From Apophysomyces variabilis (lineage: Eukaryota > Mucoromycota > Mucoromycetes > Mucorales > Mucoraceae): DNA of 64,000 nt. The stretch is from contig MZZL01000405.1 in NCBI GenBank assembly GCA_002749535.1, forward strand, positions 186,001-250,000, in the 5' to 3' direction. Shown in pieces: positions 14,800 to 26,628 of this stretch (the first letter of the stretch is position 1; every line of letters starts with the position of its first letter). The notes beneath the pieces are model-generated. The model was not told the DNA's origin. It worked only from the letters and a program-made list of their open reading frames with translations, and ran no database searches. The position numbers and the translations under genes were made by a program.

Positions 14800-15981
14800 C
14801 TATATATAACAGTATGAGGAACATAGAAGGTACGGATGTGTTATCTTGTTGCCTACCAACAAAGCTAGCCATAAGCCAAATCTTAGAGCAAATTCAGTCT
14901 GCAAGTCCAACGAAGCTTGATCTCGGCTGAGGGCGTCAACTACATATTTGTTTTGGACTACATCTGTTACGAAATTAAATTGAGATTCCCGATAAGTATC
15001 CCAATCTTTCAGAATTCCTATGGCAAGGTCCGCGCAGAAACGGCGATGGCACCACAGAGATTCATGGCCGGGGAAGCTTGTTGTTTGTTGATCCAGCCAA
15101 TGAATATGCTCCGTGATCACTAATTCACCCTGTCGCGCCATGACTTGAAGGGCCCGTTCCAAATGTTGGACACCCGAATGATCGCTTACGTTTAACTCCA
15201 CCCATCGGCGTGCATGATCATATTCCTGGCGAATTAACGGATCGTCGGTCTCCATAAGCGAGAGGAGCCAATGTCGATAATTCCAGGAATAGTAATTTTT
15301 GGGATACGATGAGGATGTGCGAGTACAGAGATCAAGTTCTTTTTCAAAATCCAAATGACGATATTCAGTGTAAGTGTGAAGCCATTTTCTATCGCGCATT
15401 AAAACATTTAGATCGTATGTTCCCTAGTAATGAATGATTACCGATGATGCCAGGCAATTGAGCTTTTTGAGTGTCTTGGTACAGTGAAAATAAGATTAAT
15501 AAGTAATAGTTCGTCGTTGACATCAATATAACCGGATGAAACAAGTGTTTTTCTTTAATAAAAAATGACACCAAATATGTATTAACATGAATGGACGAAA
15601 ACAGGTCGTATCCCTACTACCTGGCATTCATGGCTGTATAATTGTCTGGTTTTAGCAATACCATAGCTCTTGTCACCTTTTCGAGCTCTGAAGAATCGTC
15701 CGTATCACGTATTTGTACAAATCGGTCATGGGCCTGCTTTAAAAGTGTATGAATGTATTGCCAAGCCAACCCAAGCTTTGTCTCCACGACTATCAGTGGA
15801 TAGTAGGCTGCGCTCTCTGGAGGCAAGTCTTCAACATTAGGTTGCATGTCCAGCAGCCCTACTTCATCACTTGGCGGCACCAAGGATTAATATGCATCAT
15901 TTCCTAAACATGCTTTACTTACATGGAGCGGGAGGCTAAAGCGCACATTAACTTGTCGTAGAGGTTGCCACGATCCACCAT
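14800..15981 (-). CDS. Protein prenyltransferase alpha-subunit repeat protein (PTAR1-like)
   Basis: Alpha-alpha-hairpin protein of the prenyltransferase alpha-subunit superfamily. Its metazoan relative PTAR1 is reported to act as the alpha subunit of geranylgeranyltransferase type III, which adds geranylgeranyl groups to proteins such as FBXL2 and Ykt6. Four exons: start ATG at 15981 (MVDRGNLYDKL), then IDEVGLLDMQPN, which matches the conserved N-terminal IDEIGL segment, then VVETKLGLAWQYI and LLKPDNYTAMNARK, then LIFTVPRHSKSSIAWHHR, then YPKNYYSWNYRHWLLSLM, NVSDHSGVQHLE and PGHESLWCHRRF. The SDHSG and PGHESLW motifs distinguish it from the Rab and farnesyl transferase alpha subunits. The C-terminus is uncertain and may include another exon. 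No beta subunit lies nearby. Confidence 0.82.
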
Positions 15982-16703
15982 TATGCTAACTGTGAGCCTA
16001 TATGGTCACCGAAAAAAATTCACAGAAAAAAAAGGACGGAACGCACGGGTCCACGACAATGGAAAACGGGAAGTATGACAATTTTTTTGAGTGTTATTTT
16101 TTTTCAGTATGTGTGTGCTTATGGAGGATGATGGTTGCAATATCCCTGTACATACATCTTATAGCGTATCCACTCATGTACACTTGATCACATTCTCATC
16201 CTTTCTCTAAGATCAAAACAAAAGCTTGTGTTTCCGAACCTTATAGTTGGTAAGAACTCATTCTATGAATCTTCCCGACACAAGAAAGATATAAGTTGGC
16301 CAGATAAGTTTGTTTTCTCTAGCACACTTGAGAGGTGCCTGATTGGCTAAATCATTCACTATGTGGCTGGCTTTCGCTTTCGGATCATGCCGGAAGTCCT
16401 CAAGAACGACAGGTGTCTATAATCGCTCCCGATTCACACGTTTGCTACGACTATCTAAAGGACAAATACTCTATTGCAGTTCAATCTTAAGACTGAAATG
16501 ACTAATACAATGTCTTCCCTGATCAATATCATACACGCTGATTCAATATTTTCTTAATCTTTGTAAACTCCAATAAAGGTTGGAATACTATGATATTAAT
16601 GTATCTTTATCACCGCTGTAAAAGTAATGGCAAATTATGCTCCCATCTAATAGAGGAGCTGCTCTCGCGTAATAAAGGCTTCAGGAAGTAGTGTATGCGT
16701 AGA
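15982..16703. other. Intergenic, no gene seen
   Basis: About 720 bases between the PTAR1-like start and the second transposon-derived repeat. It should contain the PTAR1-like promoter. No coding signal recognised. Confidence 0.5.
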
Positions 16704-18160
16704 TTTACTGTGTTTTTCCTATTTGTCTGCGCGTTTCTATTTTTTATTTGCGGACTGAGATTCAAGTTTTTGCGTAATCCAAAGAATACCTTTGCATGAT
16801 TAGATGAAATATTTGCGGTCAGACTACCCTTCTTTGCGTACAGTCGTGTCCATGTTTACTATATACTGAGATAGTTTATTTCAAACCACAGCAAGACGAG
16901 TTTATTTAAAGAAGTGGTTCTCTATTTTTTGCATCTAACGAAAAAGCTCTCAGAGTGTCTGATCCATCTTTGACAGTCTGAGCGCTTTACTTTTTCGCGC
17001 TGCCTGAACAATACGCTCTTGAAGGTTATCGTCAACTTGTAAGGGCTCCCTTCTTACCCTAGCCTTTACTTTGGCCCAAAACTCTTCTATTGGGTTGAGA
17101 AAGGGAGAGTAGAGAGGAAGATAGAGACCTTTGTATCCTCTTTCTTCGACCAACTGATTAACCTTGACTGGTGTATGGATGGGCGCATTATCCATGACAA
17201 GATAATAACCGTTCATTCCGTGGCAATCCAATCTTTTGTGATTGCCTAATAGACAAAATTTAAAATATAATAGAAGAAAAGGAGAGCATAACTACATGCA
17301 GGGAAAATAAAAGTGGAATATAAGGCAATACAATTGAGCAGAACCGGAATTGGGGTACACTGCCCTGACAGCTTCTAATACCATAACTGATAGAAACGGA
17401 GATGATAGTATCAATGACGTATAGAAACAAACGAAGAGGGTTTATTTCCTCTACAGATGTTCCATTCTGTTCAAGACCTTCTATCAGAATGGGTCCGTTT
17501 TTACTCTTGGGAGTATTATTGTCTTATCTCTGAATTGTTGTCACCCATAAGACATCCATCGATTCTCTTACCCATGGCTGTGATTTTTGGTTTCAGTAAT
17601 CACATACTATTTAAAAGCGAAGGGACAACATCTTCTCAATTCTTTGGCTCTGTTCTCTAAAAACATCCCCGGTATGTACTTCGCATTGATCATATGTGCA
17701 GAATAACTGATTTCCCTCTTCTGTATCCTTTAGCCTGCATGACCTCTGTCCCGAACCACCTTGGTTGTGGAGTAAGCTCCCTGCACTCCACTAGGTAAGT
17801 GAAAAAGAAATGGTGTCTATTTTATGCACAGTGTCATTCATTATCTTCTGCTTCCAAGTCCTCGCCAGGTGTTGCATCGCTTCAAGCCCTCTGCAGTGCG
17901 TTACATTATACCGGTCCCTACCTTTGGGTAGGATTACCCTTCGGAGTAAGTAAAAAAAAAGATGTCAAGCTATCCTTCCATTTACTAACCATGAACATTC
18001 TTTTACGCTGCTCGAATGAATTTTGTGTCTACGGAAGGAACAAGTTCACGTAAGTAAAATATACTTCCGCATAATCCATTTACTAATGAAGCTTATTTAT
18101 ATCCCTTTTAGCGCAAACTTGATCCTTGCAGGACGCAAAATTTATTCAATAAACAGTATT
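16704..18160. mobile_element. Transposon-derived repeat, copy 2
   Basis: Second copy of the element at 2188-3669, same orientation, 14.5 kb away and nearly identical by eye. Distinguishing changes include an inserted T near 16993 that frameshifts the transposase C-terminus, a missing A near 17757, and a Pro instead of Ser before the catalytic-Glu motif. The plus-strand splice-like signals (acceptor TTTAG near 17733, GTAAGT near 17795, CACAG near 17831, GTAAGT near 17947 and 18052, TTTTAG near 18111) are retained. Here the similarity runs directly into an unidentified plus-strand reading frame (18103-18649), which copy 1 lacks. Confidence 0.75.
16950..17231 (-). pseudogene. DDE transposase C-terminal fragment, frameshifted
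   Basis: Same DDE_3-type fragment as in copy 1: MDNAPIHTP with the second catalytic Asp and SPFLNPIEEFWAKVK with the catalytic Glu. After VQAARK the frame changes because of an extra T in a run of T (coding strand A) near 16993, so the last residues no longer match copy 1. The first catalytic Asp is missing. Not a functional transposase. Confidence 0.75.
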
Positions 18161-18649
18161 GTGCAGATTATAATGCAAACAAACAGTGGGATACTCCAGG
18201 GAGAACCTGACTGCATAACCACTTCAATGAGTAAACCTAAGTGCTTTGGCTTTAACCCCCAATTCTCATTGACTACGGATGATCGCGAGAAAATCAATCT
18301 ACCTCCATTTATGGCGAATCTACAAGCACATGATCGGTGCGCAGCACCTGCTGTATTGCAAGCTGCCTTCGATGATGCTGATTCGTTGCCTGAAACTTTA
18401 GAAGAACTTTGCGGTAAAATGAAGAAGGCGTTAAATGCCATTACGCGAAAATCTCCAGAAGTTTTATCAGTACGTACGCGTCAAAAACGTGCTAGCTACT
18501 GGGAGTCGAACGAATTTCGCAGAATGTTGTCAAAGCTGTTCGATGGTGTGTATCAAAAACGTGAACTAGAAAAATTGTCAACAAACCGTCGACGAGCAGA
18601 AAAAAAGGCACAGGAAGAAGGAAAACCTAAATGGTGTTCTCTTTTCTGA
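18103..18649 (+). CDS. Unidentified ORF linked to the transposon repeat
   Basis: Open frame of about 180 residues that starts inside the right end of repeat copy 2, directly after a TTTTAG acceptor, and ends at TGA 18647-18649. The first in-frame ATG after the acceptor is near 18172. The product is soluble and highly charged: a Pro/Asp-rich first half (INLPPFMANLQAHDRCAAP), a middle helical region, and a basic, Lys/Arg-rich C-terminal coiled-coil-like tail (RELEKLSTNRRRAEKKAQEE). No domain was recognised. It could be an exon of a gene carried by the mobile element or a truncated host gene hit by it. Expression is not shown. Confidence 0.4.
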
Positions 18650-20335
18650 GCTTAGAACAAGGAACTACCGTATGGGAATCCAAGAAAAGATTTGAAACAG
18701 AAAAGACTATGAAACTGATGTATGTAGAATGAGTCATTTGGCTGCTGCGTTCACGGAAATGGCAAATATTTATAAGTCTCAGGCTGAAATAGCAACAGAT
18801 CAAGAGGAGTAGAAAGATATTGAGGAAGAGCTGGAGGAAGGATTCGAGGAAGTGAAGGATACATATGAAGCGTGGTCAAGTGTCAGAAATACGCTTTTTA
18901 GGTGGATGCACAAAGCGGTGAGTTATCTAATTCTCCTCTCTGTATTCCTTTATGTTCTTGAAAATATAACGTTCATACTGAGCAGTGCGGTGGTGAAGAA
19001 ATTCGTGATTTCCGTTTCATGGTTTTGAACAAAGCGGAAAGCAGCTCCTATATTTTAAATCGGCTTTCTTTATTCCTTTACTTTCACGCTTCGATATAAA
19101 AGATATCCCAGCGCTGCGAACACTGAAGTAGTATTTTATATCGAAAAGAATTAATGATCTTATACTGATATTAGGATATTTAGACTGTCACTAAGTCGGT
19201 TATTAAACACAATGAATCCAGCTGTTACGAAACTTCAGAAGCCTTGTTTTACTCCAACACTATGGGAAATGTGGGTTCCTTCCGGCCTCCATCAGTTCCT
19301 ATTAAGCTACTATTTTTTTGCTTAATGAAAAATAGTACATCAGGAAGCACTTCCCATAGTGATATTTCTATGGAGTGGAGAGGTAAGCGTTCATGCTACG
19401 CGACCAAACACTCTTACTCATTTCGTTCCCGCGTAGGCTTTAATGGGTACCTCTTTTCTGTTCAATAGTTTGATGGCGTGTACGCAGCTACGTATCGGCA
19501 AAGCCTAGTCGTCCCCAAACATCCATGGCTAGTCAAAGACTTCAAGCAGACTTTGACTGGACTCCTGCTAGGAAGGTAAAGTACCCACTTCTGTCACCTG
19601 AGATTTTAACACACTTATGTGCTCTATCACCCATTGCAGGCCAACCATTTGGAAATATCTACACGGATAAAACTAGCAACGCTTCAGGCAGAAGCCGAGA
19701 TGACCTTCTCGAACATTGCTAGTGAAAGTATTTCCACACCTTGCCAAGAAACGCACAGCCCAAACACACTTTTTGTCTCCATGACAATGAAGTTTTTTCA
19801 TTTATTGAATATCAACAATTCTAATCGTCCTACTATTGTCCTAATTACATTTGATATTGTCTACATATCGATTCTTTTGTAACAACAGACGTATTAATAT
19901 TTGTTTCAAAGAAATTCATGATACCAGGTCATTACAATGCTTCGTTTCAGTTAATACATTTACCCACTTGCCTTCCGTAAGATTGACAATCTGCTTCCAC
20001 ATGCATCATCTCTGGCATAACCTTTAAACCATCACACATAATGGAAACCGTTATGTGTGCACAAAATGACGCTATCTCTATGCTCCACTTTCTTCGCTAT
20101 TGTCTATAGTCTAGAACCCAGCAGCAAAAATCTAAAGGGGAGAGCTATTTTGAACAGTTCAACGGCATGTATTCGCGGAGACTGCTAGGAGATAGGTTCA
20201 AGAAACTTACAAAGACGCTGTCATCTTCCCAATTGATGACTGCTTTTCCTCCCGGAGGCCATCGGACTGAAACTGTTCCCAAAAAAGGAGGCAGATGCAC
20301 CCAGGCTCAGAATTTCAAAAGACACAAGCACGACA
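18650..20335. other. Intergenic, degenerate coding debris
   Basis: About 1.7 kb before the SWI3-like gene. Several short plus-strand stretches look like decayed exons: 18731-18812 (MSHLAAAFTEMANIYKSQAE, ended by TAG, then an acidic helix-rich continuation EEELEEGFEEVKDTYEAW in the same frame), and 19230-19740 with frames separated by stops, including VYAATYRQSLVVPKHPWLVK. No family was recognised. They may continue the element-associated gene upstream. Confidence 0.4.
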
Positions 20336-23120
20336 ATGGCAGGTGGAAATCCGAAATGTACGGGTTTGGATCCAAGCTATTATGAATTACCGGAAACTAT
20401 TGCTTGTTTTGAATCTATTCGAGGTCCTCTTTTAGCAGAGCTACAACCACAGCAGAGGGATATCTCGTTCGATGCGCGCGATCTCTCCGTGCTGACTGGT
20501 CAGCTCCAACAGTTTCAAGCCGATTTCCTAGGCATCAACAATCGGCCCGCCAATGCCCCACTCCGGATACCTGCAAAGCTTTTCAAATTGCATGAAAAAC
20601 GACGTCTATCAAAAGAATCACCATTGTACACCATCTTACTGGCGGCGTTCACGTACCGCATCAGCAATAGTTGGCGTAAATGGGACTTTACCAATCCCTC
20701 AAAGAAATCGAAAAACAGCGAGCTCATCCAATTTATACGCAGCTTTCTTATACGTACAAAAATTATTGTTCCTCCTAGAATCGCGTTTGCCGATAGCATG
20801 TCAGAAGCAACAAAAAAAGCATTGGTTCCATTAGCACGTAAAATTGAAGGTATTTGCATCCTATTGGATGAAGTGCCGATATTGACTTGGATTATCTTTT
20901 TCTTCGTTCAAAGCACAAGTCGTGGATAAGGTAAAGGATGCCACCCACGTATTGTATGGACAGCTTCATCAATATGGAGGTTCCGAAGAAGAGTGGTTTC
21001 GGACCTTGGAGAAAAAGGACAGTAAAGTTTTGGTACATTGGTGGTACCATCCGGATTCGTACGATAATTGGTTAGTGCAGACGGATCAGTTTGCAGATCC
21101 TGAAGAAGCACCTGACCATGATGGACCATGGCATATCATAGCACGATGGCTGCAGGACAGCGTAAAGTTTAATGAATTAATGAATGAAGAAGATTATGAG
21201 GAGTTAGAGGTAGATTCACCGGAGCCAGAGCAAAACGAAGGTAGACGTACGGTTGAACCCCAGTCCGATGCTGTATCGGTCACTTCAGAAATGCCTTCAT
21301 CCTCTGTGGCCGATGTTCTGGAGCTGGTATCAGCACCACCCTTACCCGTCCTCAACAAGGGTCACGAGCCAGAAGTACGGATTCGAGACATTGAAAGCGA
21401 ACGCCCACAGCTCGGAAGTCGTCAACGAAAGAATGAATTTGAACCCTACAGTAATGGCGATATCACTAATATCTCGCAGTATACGGAGACCTATATAGAA
21501 TATCCTAAACGACCGGCTAAAAAACGTAAGCTGAACGAAAGTACTACGCAGAACAGCGATGCTTCTGCAGATACAACAAAAGAAGCATCTGTACAAAAAG
21601 GTGAATAGATAATTGACTATATTTGCTACTGTGTATGTCTAGCATTTTAGCTGATATTGCTACGTCAGATATCTCGGCGATCTGTCAATCAGCGCCGTAC
21701 GATTATGATAACCTCACCATGCCCTCCTGGTTCGACATATCCACTGTACATGCCATTGAAAAGTTGTCATTACCGGAGTTTTTCAAGGATGAATCCGACA
21801 AGGACATGCAAGAATACAAGTTATACCGAGACTATATGATACAGGCTTACCAAGCAAACCCCGATTACTATTTGACAGTTGCGGCGTGCAAGGCCAAATT
21901 TGATATTGACCTTGTAGTACTTGTCCGTATACATAGCTTTTTAGAACTAAATGGTCTCATCAACTCTCAGGTAACGAGGACATTTATGCAGGAGCACCCA
22001 TAGCTAATAGAGGCGTACTAAGGTGGATCCACGGCGCAGGATCTTTGATCCCTGTATCGACAGTGAACCGGATGCTGGTGTCCGAACAAAATCACAGAGA
22101 GACTTCAAAAACGTTGAAAACGTGACCATGCAGTACCTGAGAGACTTGATTTTCGATTCGTCGTTATCGGCAAGCGCCAAGAGCGCATGGGATGTGAAAA
22201 TCGAGGATCCCATTAATCCTGACAAACGGAAATACTATTCTTGCACCAATTGCAATGTCGATTGTAGTTCGGTTCGTTATCAATCGCTCAAGTACAAGGA
22301 TGTGCAAGTGTGTATCAATTGCTTTCTGGAAGGCAGATTCACTGCCACGACGTCTAGTGGGGACTTTTTGCGTGTTGAGGACGTGAGTGATCGTGATATG
22401 ACGGAAGACGATTGGAATGAAGAGGAAACACTTCGACTATTAGAAGGCATAGAACGGTATGATGATAACTGGATGCTTATTTCCGAACATGTTGGTACTC
22501 GATCAAAGGAACAATGTATTACCCAATTCCTGCAATTACCCATTACCGACGAATTCCTAGCCGCCCAAACAGCTGATAAGGAGTTGGAAGAACTACCTTT
22601 TGGCAACCATCCGAACCCAGTAATGACAATGATCGCGTTTCTATCTGGACATATAAACCCCGGTGTTGGATCAGCGGCAGCAAAGACGGCACTTAAAGAA
22701 CTCTTGCAATCAGATGATGCGAAGAATAATCATGTGGAGCCTGAAGAGAAAGAAGCCGAAGATGAAGAAATTGATATTGATGCTGAGGATCAACAACATC
22801 AGCAGTCGGGAACCAAGGAAGCGTTCTCGAAGCAAACGATGAAACGAGCTACTACAGCTGCGCTTCAGAGTGCTGTTGAGCAGGCTCGAAAACTGGCAAG
22901 CTATGAAGAAGAAGAGATCCAACATTGGACACGATTAGCAGTAAAAACACTCATCGATAAGTTATGCCTAAAAGTCCAACAATATGAAGAATTGGAAAAT
23001 TCGCTTGGAGCGGAACTAGCCGAGCTCGACAAGCAAAGAACTGTTTTACAGAGCTCCATCGATGCTCTAAGCAAAAAGCAATTCGTCAATTCTGGGAGCA
23101 GCTTTGGTACGGACCAATAG
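20336..23120 (+). CDS. SWI3: SWI/SNF-type chromatin remodelling subunit SWI3/SMARCC (Rsc8-like)
   Basis: Scaffold subunit of SWI/SNF or RSC nucleosome remodellers in the nucleus. Four main exons, roughly 20336-20850, 20917-21601, 21652-21970 and 22022-23120, about 870 residues. Order of domains: N-terminal SMARCC module (YYELPETIACFESIRGPLL; LFKLHEKRRL; WRKWDFTNPSKKSKNSELIQ; BRCT-like part WWYHPDSYDNWL and NELMNEEDYEELEVDSPEPE); a nuclear-signal-like KRPAKKRKL; SWIRM domain (PSWFDISTVHAIEKLSLPEF, YLTVAACKAKFDID, FLELNGLINSQ); ZZ-type zinc finger with paired Cys (YSCTNCNVDC, VCINCF); SANT domain (DWNEEETLRLLEGIERYDDN, WMLISEHVGTRSKEQCITQF); and a C-terminal coiled coil (LKVQQYEELENSLGAELAEL). 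The full N-terminal module is as in animal SMARCC and longer than yeast Rsc8. Convergent with the Kelch gene. Confidence 0.95.
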
Positions 23121-24160
23121 CGCATTGTAAATGCTGACCATATATACAAAGTTTTTCTGTTATCATCTTAATCATACCGTCACCCTATTCGTTCTCCCTC
23201 TTTCTTTCTCTCTTGTTTCCCAAAGACATCTTTTAATTTTCTTGGTTTATCACGGCAACCCCTCCTTATTACTCGAAGCCTGTGTCACCCAGAGTAATCG
23301 ACTCCATCCTTAGTAGTAGTTGAACTAGAAGTGTGAATTTTGCTCTTGTTTCCTTCATTGCTTGTTGTGGCCTATTGATTTTGCGCAGCAGGAAAAAAGA
23401 AGAATAATGTTAGTCAACAGAAAATGGCAACAAATAAATATGGCACATTCATTTTAAGTGTATGTTACCTATGAATGCAGCACATTTTTACCCGTTAGGA
23501 ACAAATCTTGATTCAGTTAGACCATATATTATCGTCGGGATTTGAGTAATAAAGTTCATGCCCCTTTTCCTCCTTGTGAGTATGAGGTCGAAGTGGGGTG
23601 TGGCGTCATTCATGCACGTTATATTTGGCTTATTCAGCGGACAGTGACACCAGGTACGCATGAACGGTTCTCGCAAGACGTCTCGCAACGGACACATGCA
23701 GACACATACTCTCCCCTTTCCTATGTGTCGAGATGTCAGACCAGAAACGAAAATGGATAGGACTGGATCAACCTATGCTACATTAACTTTATAAACCCCT
23801 CCGTTCGATTTGATAAAAGTAAATTTGAAAAAGGAAAACGTAAAAAAAAAAAAAAAGGCTTTACAGGAATTTGGATCCATATATTTCTTTTTTCTATTTT
23901 ATCGATTTTTTCTTTGTTTGGTTTAGTGTCCAGATGACGGAGTAGACGGCGGAAAAGTGGCATTGGTATGTGAGCCCGCATACGACACTTCGTGAATATC
24001 AGCTCCGGCAAGGTTTGGTTTCTGAGTTTGGAGAGGCAACAGCAAAAAGTTAGGCGCCCTCTCCCTAACGAAACAAGATTAGAACGAGAGATAAGGGAAC
24101 AAGCCATGTATAGCACCGATATTTCTACACGGCAAATTCGTTACGTGGGCTTAGCCTGCA
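23121..24160. other. Convergent intergenic region, no gene seen
   Basis: About 1 kb between the stop codons of the SWI3-like (+) and Kelch (-) genes. Pyrimidine-rich and homopolymer-rich; holds the two 3' UTRs. Short frames on both strands show no family features. Confidence 0.5.
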
Positions 24161-25900
24161 TTACCTTGAATCCATATAAGGGGGGACATTATCCCATTGC
24201 TGAGCGTTCGGTTCGTTGTACTTGACTTGATCAAGGCTCATGTTGGTGTAGCGCGAAAAACTGGTTCTGGATGGGTCCCGATCGTCGTCGCGCATCGGAG
24301 GTAAATAGTCGTCGCTGGTATGCCATACACCATCGTCCGTCTCTACAAACTGTTCTTTTCTGTTGTTGTCCCTTTTTCGCATCCACCACCAAAGGGCACC
24401 TGCTGCCAAGAGCACAGCCACAACTAAGCCGATGATAAGGCCAACCATGCCTTTGACGCCTCCTAAACTTTCAAAAGGTGTACCCACTCCCTTAAAGTTG
24501 TAAGTGAATTGCCATGTGTCGAGATCAAGGATCTGGATATCCACCGCTTTACTTGTCTGATTCGAACCAGCAATCAGCCACAGTTGATTGCCGATCACTA
24601 TCGCTGTATGGTTGGACCGATAAAGTGCGTTACCGGTTGTATTGGGGATGCGCCATACCCATGTCTGCGTATCCAAAAGAGCGACATCGTTCAGACAGAA
24701 ACTACTCGTGGCATTGAAGGCTTCTCCGCCAAAAATGATGATCGTCTTTCCGTCCGGATGCAGCGTTGCTGAGTGATGTTTTCGTTGCGGAGGTATTTGA
24801 CCCGTAGCTACCATGTTTTGCCATAGTTCTGTCTAAAGTCCCTGAGTTCTTTTCTTTTCTCTTCTTCTGCCTCACTCTCTCACGCTCTCAGTCTTTTTTT
24901 TTTCAATGTGGAAACGTACGTGTTCGTGGATCATAAAGAACGATATCTGTCATATTCGCGAGCGGGAAATTCGTAACCATGTCCGCTTCCGTACTGTTGT
25001 CGATCACGGTACCACCAAGCACCATAAGTCGTCCGTTTGTATCCCTTCCGTATTCGAATTTTTTTAGTGTTACATTTCGTTTGTTTTTTTTTTCCTTCGA
25101 ACACCATCTTTGCTTTTCATGCTTTCTCCTGATACCTTAATTGTGTTAATGAGGCATTTGCCCGTGCAAGTCCAGAATAGGGACTAACGGATGGATACCA
25201 TCCATTTAAAGGATCCCATATCGCAACGTCTGTGTGCCAGGTGAAGTTGTTACCGAAACCAGTCAAAAAATCTGAGCTACCACCTACACACAAATGGATA
25301 GAACGGGTAGATTGAGTAACGCAAAGATCATCTTGGCAAAAGGGAAAATCTCACCCCAAAAGATTGTTTGGCCACCGCTGGTGCTGTCCGCTGCAAAATT
25401 TCGTCTTCCGGGAGGACTGTTCCGAGATGGTAACTGTGACCAACCATTGTTTCCAGGTGAAAATTGACACACAGCCATGGACGAATCATAGCTACCGTTG
25501 CTATAACTAGCCACAGCAAATACATTCACTGTTTGCCTCGTTTCGTCCTTAAATGGTTGTGCAAAGTGAAGAATCGGGCATGCGTCGGTTTGTACAATCG
25601 ATGAGTGATCCACACTGTAAAAGAAATAAAAATAAAAAGAAAGAATACGGATCCACGACACAAAAGAAAAGAGTTTAATTATCGTCGTATGTCGCTCGTT
25701 TTGTACTTGCATTGGCGGTGTTAATGTACTGAAACCTCTGCTGACATCGATAGACTTTAGTTGGTTGTTGACTTGAGAGGTACGCGAAAAAGAGAACATC
25801 CAAATTGTTTTGCTCTTTGCGAAATAGATAGCTCGACCTCCAGGTATATCAGTCATGTCTTTTTCTGCTGTTGTTGACGATAATAATAACAATAATAATA
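24161..25900 (-). CDS. Kelch-repeat single-pass membrane protein
   Basis: Predicted surface or secretory-pathway protein with an extracellular Kelch beta-propeller, one transmembrane helix and a cytoplasmic tail. Exons read leftward: about 25890-25711, 25614 to about 25354, about 25288-25138, about 25060-24920, and about 24834-24161. Kelch blades: AIYFAKSKTIWMFSF; PGRRNFAADSTSGGQTIFWG; GRLMVLGGTVIDNS; RKHHSATLHPDGKTIIIFGG; NHTAIVIGNQLWLIAGSN. The helix GMVGLIIGLVVAVLLAAGAL is followed by basic WMRKRDNN and an acidic tail ending YMDSR. The N-terminus is unsettled: a run of eight Leu codons encoded by TTA/TTG triplets, then SSTTAEKDM, looks like a signal peptide core, but no in-frame ATG precedes it, so a further 5' exon is likely. 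Intron 25710-25615 appears to use a GC donor. Many N-glycosylation sequons support extracellular location. Confidence 0.8.
25866..25900. repeat. AAT/TTA trinucleotide repeat inside the Kelch gene
   Basis: A near-perfect run of AAT (TTA on the coding strand) triplets broken by AAC. In the Kelch frame it encodes consecutive Leu, apparently the hydrophobic core of the signal peptide. Repeat-length change would alter the signal sequence by whole residues. Confidence 0.6.
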
Positions 25901-25950
25901 ATAACGTAGACGAGAAAACAAAGCTAAAACAAAAGGGGCAGCCTCAAGGC

Positions 25951-26628
25951 TAAGTGGCAGGGAGAAAAAGAAAAAAAAAAGCTTTAATAGCCGTGGATCA
26001 GTTTTTATAGTTTTGGCGAACTTTTTTTTTGGATGCGAGCTAACTTAAGCAGTACGGTCATGAAAAATAAATAAGTAAAATCATGTGCTCATCATTGGTA
26101 CAAAAACTGTTGTGCGATCATGAAAAATTTAATCTAAACGTTGAACAGTGCGCTGCAACGATAGTACCGGTGTCATGACATCCTTTCTACAACCTTGCGA
26201 AACTTGCGCTTCGTTGCCAACGCAACAAAAACACCGAACCTATTTTAACATCATGAACCGGCATTAAATCATAAGGAGCTGTGAGCGGCGTCCGTAGTCG
26301 ATTAAAACACCGAGACGCATTTTGATTTTACGATAACAAGAGAAAGTTAACTCTGATTAGTGAGCTTATTTGATGCACTGCGGAAAATTAGGGCCCCTGG
26401 AGAAGTTGTTTTGGATTTGGTGAAGATCGAATCTACCAGGCAAGCATATTTCATCTTCCAGATAGAGAGAAAGGCTCAACATGTTTATTGTACAGGAATC
26501 TCACAAAAAAAAAGGAATCGTCTTTTTACCGTATCGAAGAAATTGTGAAGTAGGAACTTTATTGTCTACCATAGCACCCTATGGTATGGTCTTCATTAAG
26601 ATTGGTATTGGTCCAGCTATTAGTAGAG
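25951..26628. other. Intergenic, no gene seen
   Basis: Between the 5' end of the Kelch gene and the stop codon of SMC1, both on the minus strand. Expected to contain the Kelch promoter or a missing first exon, and the SMC1 3' UTR. A 62-codon plus-strand frame at 26360 lacks recognisable features. Confidence 0.45.

Noticed and set aside
14800..15981. Rab geranylgeranyltransferase or farnesyltransferase alpha subunit
   Set aside because: The N-terminal IDEVGLL and VVETKLG blocks and the SDHSG motif fit PTAR1, not Bet4 or Ram2.
20515..20859. Antisense frame of 114 codons in the SWI3 gene
   Set aside because: It is a shadow of the SMARCC N-terminal exon.
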